From Flavobacterium gelatinilyticum (lineage in GTDB: Bacteria > Bacteroidota > Bacteroidia > Flavobacteriales > Flavobacteriaceae), in the NCBI RefSeq assembly GCF_027111295.1, contig NZ_CP114287.1, positions 2,294,001 through 2,358,000 of the forward strand: 64,000 bases of DNA, written 5' to 3'. The notes beneath the pieces are model-generated. The model made no database searches. It was not told the origin of the DNA and was given only the letters and a program-made list of their open reading frames with translations. Shown here one piece after another: positions 7,986 to 16,274 of the stretch; the first letter of the stretch is position 1, and every line of letters begins with the position of its first letter. The position numbers and the translations under genes are program-made.

Positions 7986-10484
7986 ATGAAAAACGAAATA
8001 CAAGAATATTTCAAAAATCAAACCGGCGTAAACATAAGCCTGATTGTAACCCTAATCAGCATCGCCATCTTAGTTTTTTCTTTAATAGGAAGCAGTCATA
8101 GCGGCGAAGGTTTTGAAATTCTCGCAATGATCAACATTGTCATCCTTCTTCCTTACGGCGTTATCCTGTCTTTTAACATCTTACGTAAAAGAGCTAAATA
8201 CCAGCACTTAATTCCGTTTTTATTCCTGAACTGGTTTATAGGATGCTTCTCAACCAATATTTTTGTCAATGTATTTGAAAATCTGCCAATTTGGGTGTAT
8301 GTTACAACCTTTCTTTTTTGTTTCTCAAACTTTATTATTTACGGTGATTTTCCAAAGACAAAAAACAGCAGCATCGTATCTTATTTTATAAATGGAGGAT
8401 CTTTTCTGTTGATTTTATATTACACTGTATTTCTATTACCAATCTGCGGACTTTCAGCAGTAGGTATACTTATATTAGGAATGGGCTTTTATGGTTTGGT
8501 GCCCGGAATTGTATCTATCATTCATATTTCAATTCTTTTCAAAACACTTACGAAGCAAAAAAGCAATATATATGCTTTCTGCTCCGGAATAGGAATTGTT
8601 TTTGTCGGTCTGATTGTTTTTATCTTGCTGCTAAATACGGAAAGCAGCAGAATAAATAAATTTGGCGCCGCAAAAACATTCGAAGGCCAAAGCACTGATC
8701 TTCCTGAATATATTATCATTTCGCAGAATCTAAAACCGAACTTTTTTAATGAAATTCTTCTAAAAAAAGACATTGTTTACATCGCAACTGAGGATTTTTT
8801 TGAAATGAGGGGACTTGGCGGCTTGCCAGGCAAACAGCAGTACAACGAAAGAAAAACCCATAATCCCTTCTTAAACATTGCTTATAAGTTTACTGAGACT
8901 ATTAATTTAAGTACTGATGATAAAATAAATATTCTGAAATCTAATTTCGATAAAAGATTAGAAACCGAAGAACAGTTATGGAGCGGAAAAGATCTCACGA
9001 CTAAAAACATCAAAGAAGATGTAAAAATCTATCCAAACGACCGCCTTGCTTACACCGAGATTACAATGGACATTGTCTGCGACGAAAAAAGCTGGCGCCA
9101 AAACGAAGCTATTTATTCATTTCAGCTTCCTGAAGGTTCTGTTGCTACTTCATTATCCTTATGGGTAAACGGAATAGAAAGAAAAGGAGTTTTAACTACT
9201 AAAGAAAAAGCTAAAGCTGCCTATAATCAAATTGTAGGTGTCGAAGCCCGTGATCCGTCATTAATGCAATGGAAAGAAGGTAATCGGGTAACAGTTCGTG
9301 TTTTTCCAATTACGAGCGAGTTACCCCGAACTTTTAAATGCGGTTTTACTACTCCTTTGCAAGTCACAAATAATAAAATGACGTATAAAAGTCTGAATAT
9401 AAAAGGTCCCAATATCAACAATGCTGTAACTATTTCCAGAATTCAGATAGATGGAAATACGTCTTTTAATGCCTCAAAAGATTTTGATCTCGTTAGTAAC
9501 TATTACATAAACAACAGTAAAGGTCTTGATAAATGGGAGGCTTCTGTTCCTTTAAATAAGCAAACACAAAAAAGTGCCTTCATATGGAAAGGTAAAAGTT
9601 ATGAAGCAAAGCCAATTATAAAAGAACAAGTGGCATTTGCACCTGATGAAATTATTCTGGATCTTAGCAACAAATGGAAAATTGAAGAAATTGAAGCTCT
9701 TTTACAATTACGAGACAAAAAATACTTTGTTGTACTGCATAATGAAAAGCAATTATTGACTAATACTAATTATCAGGAACTTTTTAATCGATTTGAAGAA
9801 TTGAATTACTCCCTGCTTCCTCTATTTGATCTAAAAGAAAACAGTTTAATCATAACCAAATCAGGAACATTTTCGTGCAATTTTGAAGAATTAGAATCAT
9901 CTGATTATTTGACAAAAATCAAAACCAAAGCAAAGGATAAGCATTTAAAAGTCATCAATATTTCAGATGAAATTAATCCGTTTTGGCAGACTGTTAAAGA
10001 ACAAAAATATGTTGACTACATAACTACAGATCTTACGAACTGCGTAACCCTAATTGGCAAAAACAAATTTGTAAAATTCAAAACAAGCGACGACAGCGTA
10101 AATCTGGAAACTGCCGGTATTTCGATTCAGGAAAACCAGGCTGGTGATAAAACCGCTCTAAAAGGTTCTAATCATTTGTACAGAATGTTTTGTTTTGGAA
10201 AAGTACTAAATGATCAGGTCGAAATACAAAATGACACATTGAAACAAAACAAATATGTCGATCTGGCAAAAGATGCCAATATTGTAACACCTATTTCTTC
10301 TTTGATTGTTTTGGAAACCGATGACGATTATAAGAAAAATGGAATTGAAAAGAATGTAAATACCTTAGGAAACGCTTCGATAAATAACGACGGAGCTGTC
10401 CCTGAACCGCATGAATGGCTGATGATCGTTTTAGGAATATCACTGATTCTATTGTATTACAAAAAACAAAAGCTCGCCAGTTAA
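7986..10484 (+). CDS. XrtN system VIT domain protein
   Basis: An 832-residue membrane protein and probable sole substrate of the exosortase encoded next door. The first 225 residues hold about six membrane helices; a VIT domain follows (about 340-470, with YTEITMDIVCDEKSW, YSFQLPEGSVATSLSLWVNG and the GVEARDPSLMQW stretch); the rest is a large soluble region. The C-terminus from about 805 is a PEP-type sorting signal: VPEPHEWLM, a short hydrophobic helix and a basic YKKQK tail. This matches the family described as sorted by XrtN. Stop and the next start overlap (TAATG), so the two are translated together. Its cellular role is unknown. Confidence 0.88.
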   Translation: MKNEIQEYFKNQTGVNISLIVTLISIAILVFSLIGSSHSGEGFEILAMINIVILLPYGVILSFNILRKRAKYQHLIPFLFLNWFIGCFSTNIFVNVFENLPIWVYVTTFLFCFSNFIIYGDFPKTKNSSIVSYFINGGSFLLILYYTVFLLPICGLSAVGILILGMGFYGLVPGIVSIIHISILFKTLTKQKSNIYAFCSGIGIVFVGLIVFILLLNTESSRINKFGAAKTFEGQSTDLPEYIIISQNLKPNFFNEILLKKDIVYIATEDFFEMRGLGGLPGKQQYNERKTHNPFLNIAYKFTETINLSTDDKINILKSNFDKRLETEEQLWSGKDLTTKNIKEDVKIYPNDRLAYTEITMDIVCDEKSWRQNEAIYSFQLPEGSVATSLSLWVNGIERKGVLTTKEKAKAAYNQIVGVEARDPSLMQWKEGNRVTVRVFPITSELPRTFKCGFTTPLQVTNNKMTYKSLNIKGPNINNAVTISRIQIDGNTSFNASKDFDLVSNYYINNSKGLDKWEASVPLNKQTQKSAFIWKGKSYEAKPIIKEQVAFAPDEIILDLSNKWKIEEIEALLQLRDKKYFVVLHNEKQLLTNTNYQELFNRFEELNYSLLPLFDLKENSLIITKSGTFSCNFEELESSDYLTKIKTKAKDKHLKVINISDEINPFWQTVKEQKYVDYITTDLTNCVTLIGKNKFVKFKTSDDSVNLETAGISIQENQAGDKTALKGSNHLYRMFCFGKVLNDQVEIQNDTLKQNKYVDLAKDANIVTPISSLIVLETDDDYKKNGIEKNVNTLGNASINNDGAVPEPHEWLMIVLGISLILLYYKKQKLAS

Positions 10485-11722
10485 TGCAAAAAATATTCTT
10501 TAAAAACCATACAGTGTCAGCCGTTATTGCGATAGTATTTCTTTTCGCAATTAACGGCAGGATGCTGTTAACGATCGTAAACACAGATTTTCTGGGAATA
10601 TTGGCAGGAATAAGTCTCTTTGTTATTGGCGGAAGAAAAACAAATTTCAAGTTAAACTATTTTCTTTTCGCTTTCATTGTGCTTTTGGAATTAATCAGCT
10701 TCAGGCTTCATACTAAATCGGTTCATTTTTTATCCCTGATTTTATTCTGCTGTCTTGTGTTTCATTATTTTACCGGAAGATTTTCTTTTATTGCTTTTAT
10801 CTGTATCATTCTTTTTTCGACATTTTTTAGCGCTCTTTCAAATCATTTAACTTCAGAAATAAAACAAGGACTTTGTTATGGGGTTTATCTAACGTTGAAA
10901 AACTTTATCGCTATAGATAAAATCGAAGGTGTTAATTTTTATATCAATAATGCCAAAATAACAATTGACACTGCCTGTATGGGATTATCAATGTTTAAAA
11001 CCGGATTATTATCAGGAGCAGTCTTAATGACATTAGAAGAAAAAAAGCAAAAACAATTTTATGGAACTTTGCAGATTCTTTTCTTTTGCTTTTTAGTTAT
11101 ACTTTTGAATATCGTTTCAAATTATTTTAGAATTATAACATTAGTTATTTTCAATTGTACAGAAGAGAATACACTGCATCATACTATTGGGTTATTATGT
11201 TTTATTTTATACCAGATTGTTCCGATGCTGATTCTTATCAAATTTATAAAACCAAAATTCACACAGCATGAAGCACCGCAAATTAAATCGGGAATCCGTC
11301 TTGTAATTGTATCGTTTGTAATTCTACTGACAACAAGTTTCCAGTTTATAAACCAAACTGACGAAAATTTCATTCGTGATCTCAATTCAACATACGATAC
11401 TACAAAAGGCACTTGGATAAACAATGAGGTTTTTAAAATCGATACCAGAACAAAACTCACTTATATAAAAACGGTATCTCATAATCCTTTGATCTGCTGG
11501 ACCGGCGACGGGTACAAAATTATTAAATCAAAGAAAATTGTAATTGCTAATCATGATGAAATCTGGTTCAACAAAATGGAAAAAGCCAATTATAAATACA
11601 GTTCGTATTGGTGGTATGAATGTGACGGAAAGAAGTATACTTCATTAATCGGGGTTTTACTGCAAAAGTTAATTTACAACAAGCCCATCTTTCTTATTAA
11701 TGAAACCATTAAATCTATTTAA
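10484..11722 (+). CDS. xrtN: Exosortase N
   Basis: A membrane-embedded cysteine protease/transpeptidase that processes proteins with a PEP-type C-terminal signal. 412 residues with about eight helices. The exosortase triad is present: C165 in DTACMGLSMF, R216 in NYFRIITL and H232/H233 in LHHTIGLL. After the helices, residues about 290-412 form an outer domain with SHNPLICWTGDGYKI, which resembles the H-x-P-x-x-C motif of EpsI-type proteins, so an EpsI-like domain seems fused to the protease. The ATG at 10484 shares one base with the upstream stop; the longer frame from 10415 is rejected because it would overlap the substrate gene by 70 bases. Confidence 0.9.
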   Translation: MQKIFFKNHTVSAVIAIVFLFAINGRMLLTIVNTDFLGILAGISLFVIGGRKTNFKLNYFLFAFIVLLELISFRLHTKSVHFLSLILFCCLVFHYFTGRFSFIAFICIILFSTFFSALSNHLTSEIKQGLCYGVYLTLKNFIAIDKIEGVNFYINNAKITIDTACMGLSMFKTGLLSGAVLMTLEEKKQKQFYGTLQILFFCFLVILLNIVSNYFRIITLVIFNCTEENTLHHTIGLLCFILYQIVPMLILIKFIKPKFTQHEAPQIKSGIRLVIVSFVILLTTSFQFINQTDENFIRDLNSTYDTTKGTWINNEVFKIDTRTKLTYIKTVSHNPLICWTGDGYKIIKSKKIVIANHDEIWFNKMEKANYKYSSYWWYECDGKKYTSLIGVLLQKLIYNKPIFLINETIKSI

Positions 11723-11726
11723 CAAA

Positions 11727-11754
11727 AAACCCAAACCGGAACTGGTTTGGGTTT
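11727..11754. terminator. Terminator after xrtN (bidirectional)
   Basis: AAACCCAAACC/GGTTTGGGTTT perfect 11-base stem with six-base loop between the convergent xrtN and MoxR genes. Confidence 0.85.
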
Positions 11755-11772
11755 CTATATTTTTAAAACAAA

Positions 11773-12726
11773 TTACATCAGCTTTTTAATAATAACTTCT
11801 TCTGTTATTCCTTCAGCATCTGCTTTGTAGTTTTTAATAATTCGGTGTCTTAAAATTCCGGTCGCTACAGCCTTTACATCTTCAATATCCGGAGAAAACT
11901 TTCCATTAAAAGCGGCATGGGCTTTCGCTGCCAATATTAAATTCTGTGACGCTCTTGGTCCTGCTCCCCAATCCAGATAGTTTTTTACAAAATCATTTGT
12001 CAAAGCATTATCCGGACGTGTTTTACTTACCAGAGTAACTGCATATTCTATAACATTATCTGCCACAGGAATTCTTCTGATTAAATGCTGGAAATCTATA
12101 ATTTCCTGAGCAGTAAAAAGAGGTTTTATTTCTACTTTATTATCAGATGTGGTTTGCTTTACCACCTTTACTTCTTCTTCAAAAGTTGGATATTCTAATT
12201 TAATCGCAAACATAAAACGGTCTAACTGTGCTTCCGGCAAAGGATAGGTTCCTTCCTGCTCAATTGGGTTTTGTGTAGCCAGTACAAAATACGGCAAATC
12301 TAACTTATAGTTTTGTCCGGCAATTGTTACCGAACGTTCCTGCATGGCCTCTAATAAAGCTGCCTGAGTTTTAGGCGGTGTTCTGTTGATCTCGTCAGCA
12401 AGAATAATATTAGAGAAAATAGGTCCTTTAATAAATTTAAAATGTCTGTTTTCATCTAAAATTTCACTTCCTAAAATATCAGAAGGCATTAAATCCGGAG
12501 TAAACTGGATTCTTTTAAAATCTAAACCCAATGCCTGAGACAAAGTATTGATCATTAAAGTTTTTGCCAAACCAGGAACACCAATTAAAAGCGCGTGTCC
12601 TCCTGAAAATATACAAAGTAAAATTTGATCTATAACGGCATCCTGCCCTACAATAATTTTTGCTATTTCGTTTTTTAATTCGTTGCGTTTCTGAACTAAA
12701 TTGTGAATTGCTGTAACGTCAGACAT
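11773..12726 (-). CDS. MoxR family AAA+ ATPase
   Basis: A 317-residue cytoplasmic AAA+ ATPase of the MoxR type, thought to act as a chaperone that inserts metal or helps mature partner complexes. Walker A is GVPGLAKT, Walker B is ILADEINR, followed by the sensor region YFVLATQNPIEQEGTYPLPEAQLDRF, all typical. MoxR genes usually sit with DUF58 and von Willebrand (Bat) genes; none is in this window, and the next gene upstream is the SurA-like isomerase, with a terminator between. Partner therefore unknown. Confidence 0.93.
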   Translation of the reverse strand: MSDVTAIHNLVQKRNELKNEIAKIIVGQDAVIDQILLCIFSGGHALLIGVPGLAKTLMINTLSQALGLDFKRIQFTPDLMPSDILGSEILDENRHFKFIKGPIFSNIILADEINRTPPKTQAALLEAMQERSVTIAGQNYKLDLPYFVLATQNPIEQEGTYPLPEAQLDRFMFAIKLEYPTFEEEVKVVKQTTSDNKVEIKPLFTAQEIIDFQHLIRRIPVADNVIEYAVTLVSKTRPDNALTNDFVKNYLDWGAGPRASQNLILAAKAHAAFNGKFSPDIEDVKAVATGILRHRIIKNYKADAEGITEEVIIKKLM

Positions 12727-12746
12727 TTATGAGTGTATTTAAAATT

Positions 12747-12788
12747 AAAAAGAGTTAACTTTATGAATTCATAAAACTAACTCTTTTT
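12747..12788 (-). terminator. Terminator of the SurA-like gene
   Basis: AAAAAGAGTTA/TAACTCTTTTT outer stem (12747-12757, 12778-12788) with an inner TTTATG/CATAAA stem; T-run on the minus strand. It lies 17 bases after the stop at 12805. Confidence 0.8.
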
Positions 12789-12804
12789 ATTTATTTAATA
12801 AAAA

Positions 12805-14235
12805 TTATTTTTTTAACCAGTTGTTAGCAAACGAACAATCTCTGTATTCACCGATAATTTTGATATAAGTATCTTTGATCTTAGTATCAAACCATTTTGC
12901 AATAGCGTTGATTTGTTTTTCTTTTAATGCTAATTCTTTAATTTTAGTGTAATCTTTAGCATAATCAGCAGTATGCTCGTCAATTCTGTTGGTAACCGTA
13001 ATCAACTTGTATGTTTTCTTACCTCTGTCATCTGTATTTAAAAGAGGCTGTGAAATTTCATCATCTTTTAAATTAGAAACCTGTCCATACAATGTAGGGT
13101 CCATTTTTGTAAGTTCGAAACGTGTATCCTGAGTATTTGGATTTACTAAAGTACCTCCGTTAGCTCTTGTTTCTTTTTCATCAGATTCATTTCTTGCAGC
13201 ATCTGCAAAAGAAATTTCTTTGCTTGCAATTTTAGCTCTGATATTGGTAATTCTTTCTTTTGCATCTTTTAAAGCACTTTCAGAAACTGTTGGCGCAATC
13301 AAAATATGACGTAATTCAACTTCCTGACCTTTAATTTTATCTACCATAATAATATGGAATCCAAAACTGGTTTCAAACGGAGCTGAAATCTCTCCTTCCT
13401 GCAGACTAAACGCAACATCTTTAAATTCTTTTACGAATGGTGTCTTACGGGTCATTTTATAATATCCTCCATTAGGCGAAGACCCTGGATCCTGTGAATA
13501 TAAAACTGCTTTTGTAGCAAAACTAGAACCGTCTAAAACATCCTGTCTGATAGCATTTAATCTGTCAATTACTTTTTGTTTATCTTCTTTTGAAACTTTT
13601 GGTTCAACTACGATCTGTGCTACTTCCATTTCAGCACCAAAAGTCGGAAGTTCTTCTTTAGGTATTTTTTTGAAAAAATTACGAACTTCCTCAGGCGTAA
13701 TTTCTACTTCTTTTACGATTTTATCTCTCATTTCTGAGGCCAGTTTCTGCTCTTTTAAGATATCGGCAAAATACGTTTTAAATTCTTCTACAGAACTCTT
13801 TTTATAGTAAGCTACAACCTTGTTGATATCTCCAACCTGCTGCGTCATATAATTCAGACGTTCTTCCATCATACTTCTAACTTCGGCATCACTTACAATA
13901 ATACTATCCTGAATAGCCTGGTGTGCATATAATTTGTCTTCTAAAAGTTTTCCAAGCATCTGGCATCTTGTAATATCTTTAATATTCCCCCCCTGACTTG
14001 TTATTTCCAGAAATCCTTTGTCGATATCAGAATCAAGTACAATATAATCTCCTACCGTTGCAATAATACCGTCAACTTTAAGCTTTCCGCCCGAAGGAAT
14101 TTCAGCTGGTTTTTCAGCCACAACATCAGGAATTATCTCTTGTGCTGCTGCAATTGAAGTGAAAAAAAGTGAAAAACAAAACATTATTACAAACTTGTAA
14201 TCAATTGTTTTTAGCTGTAATTTTTTTAATAACAT
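12805..14235 (-). CDS. SurA-like periplasmic peptidylprolyl isomerase
   Basis: A periplasmic chaperone with parvulin-type prolyl isomerase domains that assists outer-membrane protein folding. 476 residues: signal peptide (hydrophobic FVIMFCFSLFFTSIAAAQ, cleavage near residue 32), a SurA N-terminal helical domain starting KVDGIIATVGDYIVLDSDID, then two PpiC/rotamase modules (about 175-280 with DPGSSPNGGYYKMTR and FGFHIIMVDKI, and about 285-400 with ELRHILI and NGGTLVNP). Family usual length is 430-480. It stands alone in transcription terms, with its own terminator before the MoxR gene. Confidence 0.92.
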   Translation of the reverse strand: MLLKKLQLKTIDYKFVIMFCFSLFFTSIAAAQEIIPDVVAEKPAEIPSGGKLKVDGIIATVGDYIVLDSDIDKGFLEITSQGGNIKDITRCQMLGKLLEDKLYAHQAIQDSIIVSDAEVRSMMEERLNYMTQQVGDINKVVAYYKKSSVEEFKTYFADILKEQKLASEMRDKIVKEVEITPEEVRNFFKKIPKEELPTFGAEMEVAQIVVEPKVSKEDKQKVIDRLNAIRQDVLDGSSFATKAVLYSQDPGSSPNGGYYKMTRKTPFVKEFKDVAFSLQEGEISAPFETSFGFHIIMVDKIKGQEVELRHILIAPTVSESALKDAKERITNIRAKIASKEISFADAARNESDEKETRANGGTLVNPNTQDTRFELTKMDPTLYGQVSNLKDDEISQPLLNTDDRGKKTYKLITVTNRIDEHTADYAKDYTKIKELALKEKQINAIAKWFDTKIKDTYIKIIGEYRDCSFANNWLKK

Positions 14236-14702
14236 TTATTCAGAATTTTATTTTAATGTAAAATCGCTTTGGTATTTAATTCAATTTTAAACTTTTAGAA
14301 ACACTAAAAAGCCTAAATAATAAATCTCGGTTCTTTTAACTAATAACGAACAAAAATAACAATTCAATTACATAATACAACTATCAGCAATAGTATTAAC
14401 AAAAAATTATGGGACAGAAATAAAATCAAATAAAGTACGGATTTATTTTAAGCCCTTTTACGGCACGGAATCAAACGAAATATTGCTTTGAAGTACAAAA
14501 TTTTTTAATCATAAAAAAAGTTCTCAACACTACAACGTTTTCGTAAAAAACTATTTTCTTACAAATTAAAACCGAATCAAAAAAAACCTACATTCGTTAC
14601 GTAATTAATAATTTACAGTATCTAAAAATATCAATATAAATGTTTTTGATGTTTAAAATTAAGAATTACAAAATTTACTATTTAACCTTAACCACATCTA
14701 TT
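14236..14702. other. Divergent intergenic region upstream of the alpha-amylase
   Basis: 467 bases between the SurA-like gene and the amylase start. I see no gene. ACGTTTTCGT at 14535-14544 is an incomplete palindrome of the kind bound by LacI-family sugar regulators, and TTACGTAA occurs near 14597. Long A-runs dominate the rest. No clear TAnnTTTG box was found for the amylase. Confidence 0.4.
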
Positions 14703-16145
14703 ATGAAAAAACCTATTGCAAAATTATGTTTGCTGGCTGCTGTTACCACATTTCTCTATTCTTGCTCGGAAAACGAAACAAACGAAATTGAAGCAAAAGC
14801 AGAAAGCAAAGAATTTCAAATCATTAACGTAACACATCACGATGGAAAACCTTTTAGTACCGGCGATTCTAAATCGTCGCTGACAGGGAAATATGTTGAT
14901 AATCCGGGAGGAGGTGTTATGATGCAGGCCTTTTACTGGGATGTTCCTGCGGGCGGAAACTGGTGGAACACAGTAAGCAGTAAAGTAACTGCCTGGGGAA
15001 ATGCTGGAATTGGTTCGATCTGGCTTCCTCCTGCTTCTAAAGCACAAAACGGAGCTTTTTCGATGGGATATGATCCAACAGATTATTTTGATTTTGGAGA
15101 TTACAATCAGAATGGAAGCGTAGAAACCAGATTTGGTTCTAAAACCGAATTGGTAAACTTAATTACAGCTGCTCATAATGAAAATATTAAAGTTTATGCC
15201 GATATCGTTATCAATCATAACAGCGGCGGACAATCTGAAGCTAATCCTTACACCGGAACCAATACCTGGACGAATTTCAGCGGTGTAGCCTCGGGAAAAT
15301 TTACTCGAAATTACAATGATTTTTACAAAAACAGTTACGGAAACAATGATGAAGGTGCATTTGGAGGCTTTCCTGATTTATGCCATGCAAATCCTCATGT
15401 TCAGGACTGGCTGTGGCTGAGAGCTGACGGAGTTGGGAAATATTATAAAAACACGATGAAATTTGACGGATGGAGATTTGATTATGTTAAAGGTTTTGGT
15501 CCGTGGGTAGTAAATGCATGGAATGCAAATGTAGGCGGATTTTCTGTTGGAGAATACTGGGATTCAAATGTAAACACTCTTGAATGGTGGGCTAATAATG
15601 CCAATAGTTCTGTTTTTGATTTTGCCTGTTATTATAAAATGAACGATGCTTTTGACGGAAATAATCTTGCGCTTTTAAATGATGACATGATGTGGAAACG
15701 TAATCCATACAAAGCCGTTACTTTTGTAACCAATCATGATACGGATGAAATCTGGAGCAAACTTCTGGCGTATTCGTATATATTGACTCACGAAGGATAT
15801 CCAACTATCTTTTACAGGGATTATGAAGAATGGTTAGACAAAAACAAGCTGAATAACCTAATCTGGATTCACAACAATAAAGCAACCGGAACAACTTCTA
15901 TTTTATATTCTGATAATGACGAATATGTAGCAAGAAGAAACGGCTACAATGGAAATCCGGGATTGGTAGTTTACATTAATAATTCTGACACCTGGCAGGA
16001 AAGATGGATTCAAACCAATTGGGCCAATACACAAATTAAGGATTTCACAGGAAATTCAACCTGGTACCCGACTACTCAGGCAGATAAATGGGTAAAAATA
16101 CAATGTCCTCCAAAAGGATATTCAATTTGGTCAATTAATCAGTAA
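14703..16145 (+). CDS. Alpha-amylase, GH13 (GH13_7-like) lipoprotein
   Basis: An endo-acting alpha-1,4-glucan hydrolase anchored in a membrane as a lipoprotein: signal peptide then lipobox FLYSC (C21). The GH13 barrel is complete, with DIVINH (167-172), GWRFDYVKG with nucleophile D260, GEYWD with acid/base E284, and TNHDTD with D346. The wording MMQAFYWDVPAGGNWWNTV, IWLPPASK and IFYRDYEEWL closely follows Thermococcus/Pyrococcus amylases as I recall them (subfamily GH13_7), not the usual bacterial forms. The start at 14703 gives 480 residues and puts the signal peptide at the N-terminus; the open frame upstream (14640) lacks sense. No SusC/SusD partner is adjacent, so it may work alone. Confidence 0.93.
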   Translation: MKKPIAKLCLLAAVTTFLYSCSENETNEIEAKAESKEFQIINVTHHDGKPFSTGDSKSSLTGKYVDNPGGGVMMQAFYWDVPAGGNWWNTVSSKVTAWGNAGIGSIWLPPASKAQNGAFSMGYDPTDYFDFGDYNQNGSVETRFGSKTELVNLITAAHNENIKVYADIVINHNSGGQSEANPYTGTNTWTNFSGVASGKFTRNYNDFYKNSYGNNDEGAFGGFPDLCHANPHVQDWLWLRADGVGKYYKNTMKFDGWRFDYVKGFGPWVVNAWNANVGGFSVGEYWDSNVNTLEWWANNANSSVFDFACYYKMNDAFDGNNLALLNDDMMWKRNPYKAVTFVTNHDTDEIWSKLLAYSYILTHEGYPTIFYRDYEEWLDKNKLNNLIWIHNNKATGTTSILYSDNDEYVARRNGYNGNPGLVVYINNSDTWQERWIQTNWANTQIKDFTGNSTWYPTTQADKWVKIQCPPKGYSIWSINQ

Positions 16146-16162
16146 TTTAAAATGACTAATTC

Positions 16163-16190
16163 AAAGGCTGTTCGTTTGAACAGCCTTTTT
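16163..16190 (+). terminator. Terminator of the alpha-amylase gene
   Basis: AAAGGCTGTTC/GAACAGCCTTT, 11-base stem with a four-base loop followed by TTTTTT, 17 bases after the stop. Confidence 0.9.
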
Positions 16191-16247
16191 TATTAATTTT
16201 TTCGCTCTCAAAAGAACCGAATATTTTTATTAAGCGGTAATTAATAG

Positions 16248-16255
16248 TATTTTTG
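16248..16255 (+). promoter_or_regulatory. Promoter -7 box for prfC
   Basis: TATTTTTG fits TAnnTTTG and sits 19 bases before the ATG. The -33 element is not recognisable. The leader is therefore very short. Confidence 0.5.
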
Positions 16256-16274
16256 CAACCTATTTATACGAAAT

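Noticed and set aside
10415..10483. Upstream start of xrtN
   Set aside because: It would overlap the end of the client gene by 70 bases with a non-hydrophobic head; the ATG that overlaps the stop by one base is the natural start.
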